From Isoptericola luteus (GTDB lineage Bacteria > Actinomycetota > Actinomycetes > Actinomycetales > Cellulomonadaceae): 64,000 nucleotides of DNA. The first letter of the stretch is position 1; each line of letters begins with the position of its first letter. This document shows positions 14,491 to 22,629 of this stretch, piece after piece. The translations under genes were made by a program, and so were the position numbers. Under the pieces are notes generated by a model. It had not been told where the DNA came from. It searched no databases and was given only the letters and a program-made list of their open reading frames with translations. The stretch covers positions 124,001-188,000 of the forward strand of contig NZ_JAIXCQ010000004.1 of NCBI RefSeq assembly GCF_020297055.1, in the 5' to 3' direction.

Positions 14491-15963
14491 ATGGCCGCTG
14501 CCTCGTTGTCGCCCGCGCTGGTCGCCCACCTCCCCACGGGGATGCTGGTGGACGGGCAGTGGGGCCCGGCCACGGGCGGACGCACGTTCGAGGTCCGCGA
14601 CCCGGCCACCGACGAGGTCCTGTTCGACATCGCCGACGCCTCCCCGCAGGACGGCCGCCGGGCGCTCGCCGCCGCGGACGATGCCGCCGCGGCCTGGCGC
14701 GCCGTCGCCCCGCGCGAGCGCTCCGAGCTGCTGCGCGCGGTGTACGCGCGGGTCGTCGCCCGCGCGGACGCCTTCGCCTCCCTCATCACCGCCGAGTGCG
14801 GCAAGCCGCTGGCCGAGGCGCGCGCCGAGGTCGCCTACGGCGCGGACTTCCTGCGCTGGTACGCCGAGCAGGCCGTGCGCGCCGACGGCCTGGTGCGCCG
14901 GTCGCCCTCCGGCGCCAACCGCCAGCTCGTGCACCGTCGCCCGGTCGGCCCGGCCCTGCTCGTCACCCCCTGGAACTTCCCCATCGCGATGGCGACGCGC
15001 AAGATCGCCCCGGCCCTGGCCGCGGGCTGCCCCGTGGTGATCAAGCCGGCGCACGCCACCCCGCTGACGACGATGCTGGTGGCGGAGGTGATCCGCTCCG
15101 AGCTGGCCGAGCGCGGCCTGCCGGCCGGCGTCGTGAACGTGGTGCCGACGGCGAGCTCGAGCGACCTCGTGTCCCCGCTCCTCGACGACGACCGGCTGCG
15201 CAAGCTGTCGTTCACGGGGTCCACCGCCGTGGGCCGCACCCTGCTGGGGCAGGCGGCCGGGCAGGTGCTGAACTGCTCGATGGAGCTGGGCGGCAACGCG
15301 CCGTTCGTCGTGTTCTCCGACGCCGACCTCGACGCCGCCGTCGACGGCGCCACCGTCGCCAAGCTGCGCAACGGCGGCCAGTCGTGCGTGGCGGCCAACC
15401 GCTTCCTGGTGCACGACTCGCTGGCCCGCGAGTTCGCCCAGCGTCTCGCCGCCCGCTTCGAGTCGCTCCGCGTGGGCCCCGGTACGGCCGAGGGGGTCGA
15501 CGTCGGCCCGCTCATCGACGCCGACGCGGTGCGCAAGGTCGCCGAGCTCGTGGACGACGCGAGCGACCACGGCGCCCAGGTGCTCACCGGGGGCGAGCGG
15601 CCCGAGGGGGCGGGGTCGTTCTTCCTGCCGACCGTGCTGTCCGGCGTGGGCGCGGACGCCCGGGTCGTGCGCGAGGAGATCTTCGGCCCCGTCGCCCCCG
15701 TGGTCGCCTTCGCCGACGACGACGAGGCGATCGCCCTGGCGAACGACACCGAGTACGGCCTGGCCGCCTACGCCTACACGCGCTCGCTCGACCGCGCCAT
15801 GCGGGTGACCGACGACCTCGAGGCCGGCATGATCGGGATCAACCGGGGCATGGTCTCCGACGCGAGCGCGCCGTTCGGCGGGCTCAAGCAGTCGGGGCTG
15901 GGCCGCGAGGGCGGCGAGGCGGGGCTCGAGGAGTACCTCGAGACGGTGTACGTGGCGCTCTGA
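14491..15963 (+). CDS. gabD: NAD(P)-dependent succinate-semialdehyde-type dehydrogenase
   Basis: Aldehyde dehydrogenase of 490 residues. The catalytic set is complete: Asn162 (TPWNFPIAM), Glu265 (SMELGGNAP) and Cys299 (NGGQSCVAANRF). The sequence best resembles NADP-dependent succinate-semialdehyde dehydrogenases (AECGKPLAEAR, KPAHATPLT, FGGLKQSGLGREGG), which feed GABA or 2-oxoglutarate carbon into succinate. Actinobacteria carry several close paralogues, so the substrate is inferred. The start is ATG 14491; an earlier in-frame codon at 14470 lies upstream of the likely transcription start. No GABA aminotransferase is adjacent. Divergent from dapA. Confidence 0.87.
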   Translation: MAAASLSPALVAHLPTGMLVDGQWGPATGGRTFEVRDPATDEVLFDIADASPQDGRRALAAADDAAAAWRAVAPRERSELLRAVYARVVARADAFASLITAECGKPLAEARAEVAYGADFLRWYAEQAVRADGLVRRSPSGANRQLVHRRPVGPALLVTPWNFPIAMATRKIAPALAAGCPVVIKPAHATPLTTMLVAEVIRSELAERGLPAGVVNVVPTASSSDLVSPLLDDDRLRKLSFTGSTAVGRTLLGQAAGQVLNCSMELGGNAPFVVFSDADLDAAVDGATVAKLRNGGQSCVAANRFLVHDSLAREFAQRLAARFESLRVGPGTAEGVDVGPLIDADAVRKVAELVDDASDHGAQVLTGGERPEGAGSFFLPTVLSGVGADARVVREEIFGPVAPVVAFADDDEAIALANDTEYGLAAYAYTRSLDRAMRVTDDLEAGMIGINRGMVSDASAPFGGLKQSGLGREGGEAGLEEYLETVYVAL

Positions 15964-16014
15964 GGGTCGGGACGCCGGCCCCTGAGGGCGGGGTGCTGTG
16001 GTTTCCTGGCGCAC

Positions 16015-16716
16015 GTGACAGCGGAACGACGACAGGACCCGGCGGTGCGGTCCGCCGTGCGCCAGGGGGTCTCCGTCGCCGTGGCGACCGGGCTGTACGG
16101 GATCTCGTTCGGTGCGCTGTCGGTCGTCGCCGGCGTGAGCGTGGCCCAGACCATGGCGCTCAGCCTCCTGCTCTTCTCCGGCGGCTCGCAGTTCGCGCTC
16201 ATCGGCGTGGTCGCGGCCGGGGGGTCTCCCCTGGCCGCGGTGGCGACCTCGACGCTGCTCGGGGTGCGCAACATGCTCTACGGCGCCGTCGTCGCACCTC
16301 TCCTCGACCTGGGCGGCTGGCGCCGGCTCGCCGCGGCGCAGGTCACCATCGACGAGTCGACGGCGGTGGCCGTGGGTCAGCGGGAGCCGGCCGCCGTCCG
16401 CGCCGGTTTCTGGGCGACGGGCATCGGGGTCTTCGTGCTGTGGAACGCCTTCACCCTCGCGGGGGCGCTCGCGGGCGACGCCCTGGGCGACCCGCGCGCG
16501 TGGGGGCTCGACGCCGCGGCAGGCGCGGCGTTCCTCGCGCTCGTGTGGCCCCGGCTCGCCGCCCGCCGGGCGCAGGTCGTCGCCGGGATCGCGGTCGTCG
16601 TCTCGCTCGCGCTCGTCCCCGTGACCCCGGCAGGCATCCCCGTCCTGGGTGCCGCCGCCGCCGCGATCGTCGTCGGCCTCGTCGCGCGACCGCGGCTGCC
16701 GGAGGGGGCGGCGTGA
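16015..16716 (+). CDS. azlC: AzlC-family branched-chain amino acid export subunit
   Basis: 233-residue membrane protein, the large subunit of the two-component LIV-E exporter. Characteristic features: GVSVAVATGLYGISFGAL at the N-terminus, LLLFSGGSQFALIGV and LLGVRNMLYGAVVAPL, with membrane segments distributed along the length and a hydrophobic C-terminal third rich in Ala/Val. In Bacillus and Corynebacterium (BrnFE) the pair exports branched-chain amino acids and methionine. GTG start 16015 has no clear ribosome site. Its stop codon overlaps the start of azlD by four bases (GTGA), so translation is coupled. Confidence 0.9.
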   Translation: MTAERRQDPAVRSAVRQGVSVAVATGLYGISFGALSVVAGVSVAQTMALSLLLFSGGSQFALIGVVAAGGSPLAAVATSTLLGVRNMLYGAVVAPLLDLGGWRRLAAAQVTIDESTAVAVGQREPAAVRAGFWATGIGVFVLWNAFTLAGALAGDALGDPRAWGLDAAAGAAFLALVWPRLAARRAQVVAGIAVVVSLALVPVTPAGIPVLGAAAAAIVVGLVARPRLPEGAA

Positions 16717-17033
16717 GCACGGCCCTGCTCTGGGTGACCGTGCTGGTCGCGTCCCTGGCGAGCTTCGGCCTCAAGCTCGCCGGCCACCTCGTGCCGCAGC
16801 ACTGGCTGGCCACCGACCGGGTCCAGCGCACGTCGACCCTCGTCACCGTCGCGCTGCTGGTCTCCCTGGTCGTGGTGCAGACCGTCGCGGAGGGTCAGGC
16901 CGTCGTCGTCGACGCGCGCGTGCCCGCCCTGGCCGTCGCCGCCGTCGCCCTGGCACTCAGGGCGCCGTTCATCCTCGTGGTGGTCCTCGCGGCAGCCACG
17001 GCCGCGGGCCTGCGCGCCCTCGGGTGGGGCTGA
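16713..17033 (+). CDS. azlD: AzlD-family small exporter subunit
   Basis: 106-residue membrane protein, partner of AzlC. The GTG at 16713 overlaps the azlC stop (GTGA). Four hydrophobic stretches are visible: ALLWVTVLVASLASFGLKL, LVTVALLVSLVVVQTVA, VPALAVAAVALAL and FILVVVLAAATAAGLRAL. Small size, the DxxQR motif region (ATDRVQRTS) and the position after azlC identify it. It was assigned by position and composition, since AzlD proteins diverge quickly. Confidence 0.85.
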   Translation: MSTALLWVTVLVASLASFGLKLAGHLVPQHWLATDRVQRTSTLVTVALLVSLVVVQTVAEGQAVVVDARVPALAVAAVALALRAPFILVVVLAAATAAGLRALGWG

Positions 17034-17065
17034 CGACGCAGGCCGGGCGCCCCGCCCGACGGCAC

Positions 17066-17071
17066 TAGGGT
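17066..17071 (+). promoter_or_regulatory. Leaderless -10 element of the GNAT gene
   Basis: TAGGGT, followed by exactly six bases (GACCGG) and the ATG at 17078, with no ribosome site. Confidence 0.5.
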
Positions 17072-17077
17072 GACCGG

Positions 17078-17587
17078 ATGGCACTGTTCCGCGAGTCGGC
17101 CGACGTCTCCGTCCGCCCCGCCGTCCCCGGCGACGAGACCCCGATGACCGCCGTCCAGGTCGCGGCGTGGCGCGCGACGCACGAGACCGCGCTCGGCGAC
17201 GGCGTCGTCGACGCCCTCGACGTCGACGCGATGCGCGACCGCTGGGCCAGCGCGATCACCGCTCCCCCCGCGCAGGGGTTCGCCGTGCTTGTCGCGCTCG
17301 CCGGACCGGTCGTGGTCGGCTTCGCGGCCGTCGGGCCGGGCCAGATCCTCGCGCTCGAGGTCGACCCCGACCACCAGCGCGGCGGGCACGGGTCGCGCCT
17401 CCTCGCCGCCGCCGTCGACCGGCTCCGCACCGACGGCGCCGACCGCGTCGTCACCTGGGTGCTCGACGACGACACCGCCCGCGAGCGGTTCCTCGACGCC
17501 GCGGGCCTCGGCCCGGACGGCATGGAGCGCGTCCTCGCCACGGGGGTGCGCGACGTCGTCGAGCGACGCTGGTCCGCCGAGATCTGA
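17078..17587 (+). CDS. GNAT-family N-acetyltransferase
   Basis: 169 residues with the GCN5 acetyltransferase fold. After an N-terminal strand-helix (VSVRPAVPGDETPMTAVQVA) comes the central pair of strands and the acetyl-CoA loop LEVDPDHQRGGHGSRLL, a good match to the Q/RxxGxG/A pyrophosphate-binding motif (here QRGGHGS). The C-terminal part (VVTWVLDDDTARERFLDAAG) matches the usual motif B region, where a residue follows a bent strand. The substrate cannot be told. The gene appears monocistronic and leaderless. A 10-base repeat (CGGCCTCGCC, 17631-17650) lies downstream. Confidence 0.85.
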   Translation: MALFRESADVSVRPAVPGDETPMTAVQVAAWRATHETALGDGVVDALDVDAMRDRWASAITAPPAQGFAVLVALAGPVVVGFAAVGPGQILALEVDPDHQRGGHGSRLLAAAVDRLRTDGADRVVTWVLDDDTARERFLDAAGLGPDGMERVLATGVRDVVERRWSAEI

Positions 17588-17681
17588 GGCGCCCGCGACC
17601 GCGCACCGCCCTGCTCCGCCCGGGCCCGCTCGGCCTCGCCCGGCCTCGCCCGGCCCATGGCCGCCCCTGCGCGGACCGTCA

Positions 17682-17745
17682 AGCGAGCTCCCTCGCTAGG
17701 CTGCGGCCCACGCACGACGCCGTGCCCGCCGACCTGCGAGGGAGC
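17682..17745 (+). promoter_or_regulatory. GH3 promoter region with dyad over the -10
   Basis: TAGGCT (17697-17702) is the -10 candidate. The dyad AGCGAG (17682-17687) / CTCGCT (17692-17697) overlaps its first base. GCTCCCTCGC (17687-17696) recurs as its reverse complement GCGAGGGAGC at 17736-17745, where it includes the ribosome site GGGAG for the GTG at 17751. Unlike most genes in the window this one has a leader of about 40 bases. A sugar-responsive repressor is an inference. Confidence 0.45.
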
Positions 17746-17750
17746 AGACC

Positions 17751-20126
17751 GTGACCCTGGACCAGAACGCTTCCCGGACCCTCGACGTCGAGCACCTGCT
17801 CGCCCGGCTCACCCTCGCCGAGAAGGCCTCGCTGCTGTCCGGGGCGGGCGTCTGGACGACCCAGCCCGTCGAGCGCGACGGCGAGACGTGGGTGCCCGGC
17901 GTGGCGGTCGCCGACGGTCCCCACGGCGTGCGCAAGCACGTCATCGAGGGCGACCACCTCGGGCTCGCGGGGGCCGTCCCGGCCACCTGCTTCCCCACCG
18001 CGGCGGCGCTCGCGTCCTCCTGGGACCGCGATCTCGTCGGCCGGGTCGGCGAGGCGCTCGGGCGCGAGGCCCGGGCGAACGAGGTCGCCGTCCTGCTGGG
18101 GCCGGGCGTGAACATCAAGCGGTCACCGCTGTGCGGCCGCAACTTCGAGTATTTCTCGGAGGACCCCGTGCTCAGCGGCGAGCTCGCCGTCGCGCTCGTC
18201 GAGGGGATCCAGTCCCAGGGCGTGGGCGCCGCGCTGAAGCACCTCGCCGCGAACAACCAGGAGTCGGACCGCATGCGCGTGTCCGCCGAGGTGGACGAGC
18301 GCACGCTGCGCGAGATCTACCTGCCGGCGTTCGAGCGTGTCGTCACCCGGGCGCGGCCGTGGACCGTCATGTGCTCGTACAACAGGATCAACGGCACCTA
18401 CACCGGCCAGGACCCGTGGCTGCTCACCGAGGTGCTGCGGGACGAGTGGGGCTTCGACGGCCTGGTGGTCTCCGACTGGGGTGCGGTGCGCGACCGGGTC
18501 GCCGCGCTCGCGGCGGGCCTGGACCTGGAGATGCCAGCGACGGGCGGCCGCACCGCCGCCGAGGTCGTCGCGGCGGTCACCGGCGGCGCGCTCGACGAGG
18601 CCGTCGTCGACAGGGCCGCGCGCCGGGTGCTTCGCCTGGTGGAGCGGTCGGTGCCGGCGCTCGGCGCCCCCGGGACGTTCGACGTGGGCGCCCACCACGC
18701 CCTCGCACGGGTGGCGGCCGCGGCCGGCGTGGTCCTGCTGAAGAACGACCCGGTGCTCGCCGCCGACGACCAGGCCGTCGCCGCGCCGCTGCTGCCCCTG
18801 GCCGCCGGCGACCGCCTGGCCGTCGTCGGGGAGCTCGCCCGCACGCCGCGCTACCAGGGCGCCGGCTCCTCGCAGGTCACCCCGACCCGCCTCGACGACG
18901 CGCTCACGGCCCTGCGGGACGCGGCGGGTGCCGACCTCCCGTTCGCGCCGGGCTACACCGTCGCCGAGGGGCCCGCGGACGAGCGCACACCGGACGCGCT
19001 CGTCGCCGAGGCCGTCGACGTCGCGAGCGCCGCACGCACCGTCGTCGTCTTCCTCGGCCTGCCCGCCGCCGACGAGGCGGAGGGCTACGACCGCGAGCAC
19101 CTGGACCTGCCCGCCGACCAGGTCGCGCTGCTGCGTGCCGTCGCCGCCGCGAACCCTCGCGTGGTCGTCGTGCTGGCGGGCGGGTCCGTGATCTCCGTCT
19201 CCGGGTGGCAGGACGAGATCCCCGCCCTCGTCCTGGGCTGGCTCGGCGGCCAGGCCGGCGGGTCCGGCGTCGCCGACGTGCTCACGGGCGCCGTCGAGCC
19301 GTCCGGCCGGCTCCCCGAGACCATCCCCCTGCGGCTGGAGGACAACCCTTCGTACGGGAACTTCCCGGGCGAGCTCGGCCGGGTCCGCTACGGCGAGGGC
19401 GTGCTGGTCGGCTACCGCTGGTACGACGCGCGACGGACGGACGTCGCCTACCCGTTCGGGCACGGCCTGTCGTACACCTCGTTCGCCTACGACGACGTCC
19501 GGGCTCGGGTCCTGTCCCGCGTCACGGGCTCCGGGGCGGACGCGACCGTCCGGGCTCGGGTCCTGTCCCGCGTCACGGGCTCCGGGGCGGAGGCGACCGT
19601 CCGGGTGCAGGCCCGCGTCACCAACACCGGCGCCCGCGCGGGCGCGGAGGTCGTGCAGGTCTACGTCGGCGACCCCGACTCCCAGGTGCAGCGTCCCGTC
19701 CGCGAGCTCAAGGCGTTCACGCGGGTCGAGCTCGCGCCGGGAGCCTCGCAGGTCGTCACGCTCGACCTCGACGCCCGCGACCTGTCCTACTGGCACCCCG
19801 TGCTGCGCCGCTGGGTCGTCGAGGGCGGCGAGTTCGTCGTCGAGGTGGGCTCCTCCTCGCGGGACGTGCGGGCCGCCGTGGTCGTCGACGTCGCCGGCGA
19901 GGACGTCACGCTGCCGCTGCACGAGCTGTCCACCCTCGCGGAAGCGCTGGCCCATCCGGTGGCCGGCCCTCTGCTGCAGCCCGCGGTGGACGGCGTGTCG
20001 GCCGACCCCGTCGCGCTCGCCATGGCGGCGGACATGCCGCTGGTGGTCATCGCCGACCTCGGCCTGGCCGGGTTCGACCGCCGGACGCTGGCGCAGCTCG
20101 TCCAGGCCGCCAACGCCGCCGGCTGA
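17751..20126 (+). CDS. Glycoside hydrolase family 3 beta-glucosidase-type enzyme
   Basis: 791 residues, retaining exo-glycosidase. Domain order: GH3 TIM barrel (LTLAEKASLLSGAGVWTT through the nucleophile Asp242 in VVSDWGAV), GH3 alpha/beta C-terminal domain (VVLLKND, GAGSSQVTPTR, EGYDREHLDLP, which carries the likely acid/base region), and a fibronectin III-like domain (GHGLSYTSF, VTNTGARAGAEVVQVYV). KHLAANNQE is the usual substrate-binding loop. No signal peptide is visible, so the enzyme is probably cytosolic and acts on imported oligosaccharides. A 51-bp in-frame duplication (19497-19598) lengthens the start of the fibronectin-like domain. The C-terminal 70 residues (PVAGPLLQPAVDGVSADPVA) match those of actinobacterial beta-glucosidases. 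An MFS transporter follows 23 bases later. Confidence 0.93.
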   Translation: MTLDQNASRTLDVEHLLARLTLAEKASLLSGAGVWTTQPVERDGETWVPGVAVADGPHGVRKHVIEGDHLGLAGAVPATCFPTAAALASSWDRDLVGRVGEALGREARANEVAVLLGPGVNIKRSPLCGRNFEYFSEDPVLSGELAVALVEGIQSQGVGAALKHLAANNQESDRMRVSAEVDERTLREIYLPAFERVVTRARPWTVMCSYNRINGTYTGQDPWLLTEVLRDEWGFDGLVVSDWGAVRDRVAALAAGLDLEMPATGGRTAAEVVAAVTGGALDEAVVDRAARRVLRLVERSVPALGAPGTFDVGAHHALARVAAAAGVVLLKNDPVLAADDQAVAAPLLPLAAGDRLAVVGELARTPRYQGAGSSQVTPTRLDDALTALRDAAGADLPFAPGYTVAEGPADERTPDALVAEAVDVASAARTVVVFLGLPAADEAEGYDREHLDLPADQVALLRAVAAANPRVVVVLAGGSVISVSGWQDEIPALVLGWLGGQAGGSGVADVLTGAVEPSGRLPETIPLRLEDNPSYGNFPGELGRVRYGEGVLVGYRWYDARRTDVAYPFGHGLSYTSFAYDDVRARVLSRVTGSGADATVRARVLSRVTGSGAEATVRVQARVTNTGARAGAEVVQVYVGDPDSQVQRPVRELKAFTRVELAPGASQVVTLDLDARDLSYWHPVLRRWVVEGGEFVVEVGSSSRDVRAAVVVDVAGEDVTLPLHELSTLAEALAHPVAGPLLQPAVDGVSADPVALAMAADMPLVVIADLGLAGFDRRTLAQLVQAANAAG
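19497..19598 (+). repeat. 51-bp tandem duplication inside the GH3 gene
   Basis: Units 19497-19547 and 19548-19598 differ at one base (GAC versus GAG, Asp to Glu). Each encodes 17 residues beginning VRARVLSRVTGSG, in frame, at residues 583-616, where a fibronectin III-like domain begins. Confidence 0.95.
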
Positions 20127-20149
20127 GCCCCGGGTGCGAGGATGAGGCA

Positions 20150-21349
20150 GTGCCCCGCTCCCCCCGCCCCGCCCCTGACGCTGCTCGCACCGTGCGGGAC
20201 GCCGCCGCCGGGATCGTCGTCCTGGGCGTCGCGAACTTCGTCGCGATCACGACGGAGGTGCTGCCGGTCGGGCTCCTTCCGCAGGTCGCGCGGGGCGTCG
20301 GCGTCACCGAGTCCACGGCCGGGCTCCTGGTCACCGTCTACGCGTTCGTCGTCGCCGCCTGCGCGGTGCCGCTGACGATCGCCACGCGCACGCTGCCGCG
20401 CAAGCCCCTGCTGCTGGCCACGCTGGTCACCTACGTGCTGAGCAACCTCGCGGTGGCCCTCGCGCCGTCGTTCGCGCTCGTGGCGGCCGCACGGGTGCTC
20501 GGCGGGCTCGGCCACGCGATCTTCTTCTCGGTGTCGATCGCCTACGCGGCGCGCCTGGTCAGCCCGCTGTACACCGGTCGCGCGCTCACCCTCGTCACCG
20601 CCGGCGGCACGCTCGGGTTCGTCCTCGGGGTGCCGCTGTCCACCTCGCTCGGCGCCGCCGTGGGCTGGCGCTGGTCGTTCGCGGCCGTGGCCGCGGTGTG
20701 CGCGCTCACCGCCGTCCTGGTGGCCAGGCTGCTGCCCGCCGTCCGGGTGGAGGCCGCCCCGGCCCGGGACCGGGCGTCCGCCCGCGACGGCCGGGCACGG
20801 CTCGCCGTCGTGGTGGGGACCAACACCGTGATGTTCTGCGGCCAGTACACCGTGTACACGTACATCTCCGTGCTGCTCCTGGCCACCGGGCTGTCCGAGG
20901 GAGCCGTCGGTCCGGCGCTGCTCGTGTTCGGCGCGCTCGGGCTGGTCGGGCTGTGGGCCGCCGGGCGCTACCTCGACCGCTCGCCCCGCGGGCTGACCCT
21001 CGCCACCATGGCCGTGATCGTCGCGGGACTCGTGGGTGTCGCGCTGGCGCTGCCGTCGATCGCCGGGGTGGTGGTCGCAGCCGGCGTCTGGCTCGCCGCC
21101 TTCGGCGCCGTCCCCGCCACGTTCCAGGCCGCGGCGCTGCGCACCCAGGGGGCCACGTCCGACGTCGCGGGCGCCTTCGTCAACGCCACGTCCAACTTCG
21201 GGATCGGCGTCGGCGCCGCGGTCGGTTCGCTCGTGGTCGCAGACCTCGGGCCCGCACCGCTCGCCCTCACGGGCGCCGGGATCGTGGCCGTCGCCCTGCT
21301 GGCCGTGCTGCTGGCGCGCGGCGCCTTCCCGCGCGGCGCCGGCCACTGA
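20150..21349 (+). CDS. MFS transporter (drug/sugar efflux type)
   Basis: 399-residue, 12-segment major facilitator. The N-terminal TEVLPVGLLPQVARGVGVTE is the signature of the AraJ/YdhP/DHA1 efflux group. Loop 2-3 reads IATRTLPRKPLL, and motif C-like GGTLGFVLGVPLSTSLG in segment 5 supports an antiporter. Substrate unknown; known relatives export arabinose, purine nucleosides or drugs. GTG start 20150 sits six bases after GAGGAT and 23 bases after the GH3 stop, so it may be both cotranscribed and independently leaderless. It converges on a small gene at 21369 with a 19-base gap. Confidence 0.88.
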   Translation: MPRSPRPAPDAARTVRDAAAGIVVLGVANFVAITTEVLPVGLLPQVARGVGVTESTAGLLVTVYAFVVAACAVPLTIATRTLPRKPLLLATLVTYVLSNLAVALAPSFALVAAARVLGGLGHAIFFSVSIAYAARLVSPLYTGRALTLVTAGGTLGFVLGVPLSTSLGAAVGWRWSFAAVAAVCALTAVLVARLLPAVRVEAAPARDRASARDGRARLAVVVGTNTVMFCGQYTVYTYISVLLLATGLSEGAVGPALLVFGALGLVGLWAAGRYLDRSPRGLTLATMAVIVAGLVGVALALPSIAGVVVAAGVWLAAFGAVPATFQAAALRTQGATSDVAGAFVNATSNFGIGVGAAVGSLVVADLGPAPLALTGAGIVAVALLAVLLARGAFPRGAGH

Positions 21350-21368
21350 CCGGCACCGCGCAGGCGGC

Positions 21369-21845
21369 TCAGTTCGCGACCGGCGGGGTGAACAGCGCCG
21401 ACGCCTTGCGCAGGGCCGCACGGGCGCGCTTGCGGTCCCCCGCGGCGTCGTAGGCGAACGCCAGGTGGTACCACGCCTGCCAGCTCTGCGGCGACCCGTC
21501 CAGCTCGGCGCGCCGGGCTTCGAACGCCGCGTCGGCCGCGGCGCGGTCGATACGACCGCCCGGCGAGCGCGGCAGGTCGTCGACCGGCAGCTCGCCCGCC
21601 GCGGCGAGCGCGTCCGCCATCCGCTGGACACGGGCGGCCAGCCGGAACTCGACCGCGACGAGACCGATCACCAGCAGCGGGATGACCAGCACCCCCAGGC
21701 CGATCCCGACCAGCAGCGGGCTGCCCTCGCGCAGCATCGCGACCCCGCGGCCAGCGATCTGGTAGACGTACAGCGCGAGCAGCGCCGTCACGGCGACGGC
21801 CCCGGCAAGACCACGCGGCAGGCGCCGGCGCGGCGGGCCGCTCAC
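21369..21845 (-). CDS. Membrane protein with C-terminal TPR-like segment, unknown
   Basis: 158 residues. Two hydrophobic segments (AGAVAVTALLALYVYQIAG and LLVGIGLGVLVIPLLVIGLVAVEF) are followed by a soluble tail with a helix-turn-helix pattern resembling a single tetratricopeptide unit (SWQAWYHLAFAYDAAGDRKR then ARAALRKA). GTG start 21845 overlaps the dapB stop by four bases (GTGA), so expression is coupled to dapB. Genes like this next to dapB are common in actinobacteria but uncharacterised as far as I know. No catalytic motif seen. Confidence 0.75.
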   Translation of the reverse strand: MSGPPRRRLPRGLAGAVAVTALLALYVYQIAGRGVAMLREGSPLLVGIGLGVLVIPLLVIGLVAVEFRLAARVQRMADALAAAGELPVDDLPRSPGGRIDRAAADAAFEARRAELDGSPQSWQAWYHLAFAYDAAGDRKRARAALRKASALFTPPVAN

Positions 21846-22621
21846 GACAGGTCCAGCACGTTCTCGAGGCCGACCGTCAGGCCCGGCCGGGAGCCCACCT
21901 CGCGCACGGCGAGCAGCACCCCCGGCATGAACGACACGCGGTCGAACGAGTCCTGCCGGATCACGAGCTGCTCCCCGACGTTGCCGAAGAGGATCTCCTC
22001 GTGGGCCACCAGCCCGCGCAGCCGGACGGCGTGCACGCGCACCCCGTCGACGTCGGCGCCGCGCGCCTCGATCCCCGCCTCGGTGGCGTCCGGCATCGGG
22101 CCCAGACCCGCCTCGGCCCGTGCACGGGCGATCGCCGCTGCCGTGTGCCGCGCCGTCCCCGAGGGCGCGTCCACCTTGTCAGGGTGGTGCAGCTCCACGA
22201 CCTCCGCGGACTCGAAATAGCGCGCGGCCCTGGCCGCGAACGTCATCGCCAGCACCGCCGACAGGCCGAAGTTGGGCGCGATGAGGACGCCGAGATCCGG
22301 CTCGGCCACCCCGCGCGCCGCGTTCAGGCGGCCCAGGTGCTCCGCGACGCGACGTCGCGAGTCGTCGTCCCAGCCGGTGGTGCCGACCACGGCGTGCGCG
22401 CCGGCGTCCAGCACGGCGTGCACGTTGGCCTCGGTCGCCGCCGGGACGGTGAAGTCCACGGCGACGTCGGCACGGGCCGCCCGCACGGCGGCGCCCACGT
22501 CCTCGCCGCGGCCGACACGGGCGACGAGCTCGAGCCCGTCCGCCGCCTCGAGCGCGGCACAGGTCTGCGCGCCCATACGGCCGGTGGCCCCCAGGACCGC
22601 GACGCGAAGGGGATGGGTCAT
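21842..22621 (-). CDS. dapB: 4-hydroxy-tetrahydrodipicolinate reductase
   Basis: 259 residues; reduces the DapA product with NAD(P)H in the lysine/diaminopimelate pathway. N-terminal Rossmann loop VAVLGATGRMGAQ, nucleotide-binding turn DFTVPAA, VVGTTGW, and the catalytic/substrate motif ELHHPDKVDAPSGTA with the conserved histidine pair and Lys. ATG 22621 follows TGAGGAG. It lies 8 bases after the M16 peptidase stop on the same strand and overlaps the next small membrane gene, so it sits inside the pnp-pepR-dapB run. Confidence 0.96.
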   Translation of the reverse strand: MTHPLRVAVLGATGRMGAQTCAALEAADGLELVARVGRGEDVGAAVRAARADVAVDFTVPAATEANVHAVLDAGAHAVVGTTGWDDDSRRRVAEHLGRLNAARGVAEPDLGVLIAPNFGLSAVLAMTFAARAARYFESAEVVELHHPDKVDAPSGTARHTAAAIARARAEAGLGPMPDATEAGIEARGADVDGVRVHAVRLRGLVAHEEILFGNVGEQLVIRQDSFDRVSFMPGVLLAVREVGSRPGLTVGLENVLDLS

Positions 22622-22629
22622 GGTTCTCC

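Noticed and set aside
14491-15963. Complete GABA degradation cluster
   Set aside because: Only the dehydrogenase is present; no GABA aminotransferase or permease adjacent, so the pathway cannot be claimed.
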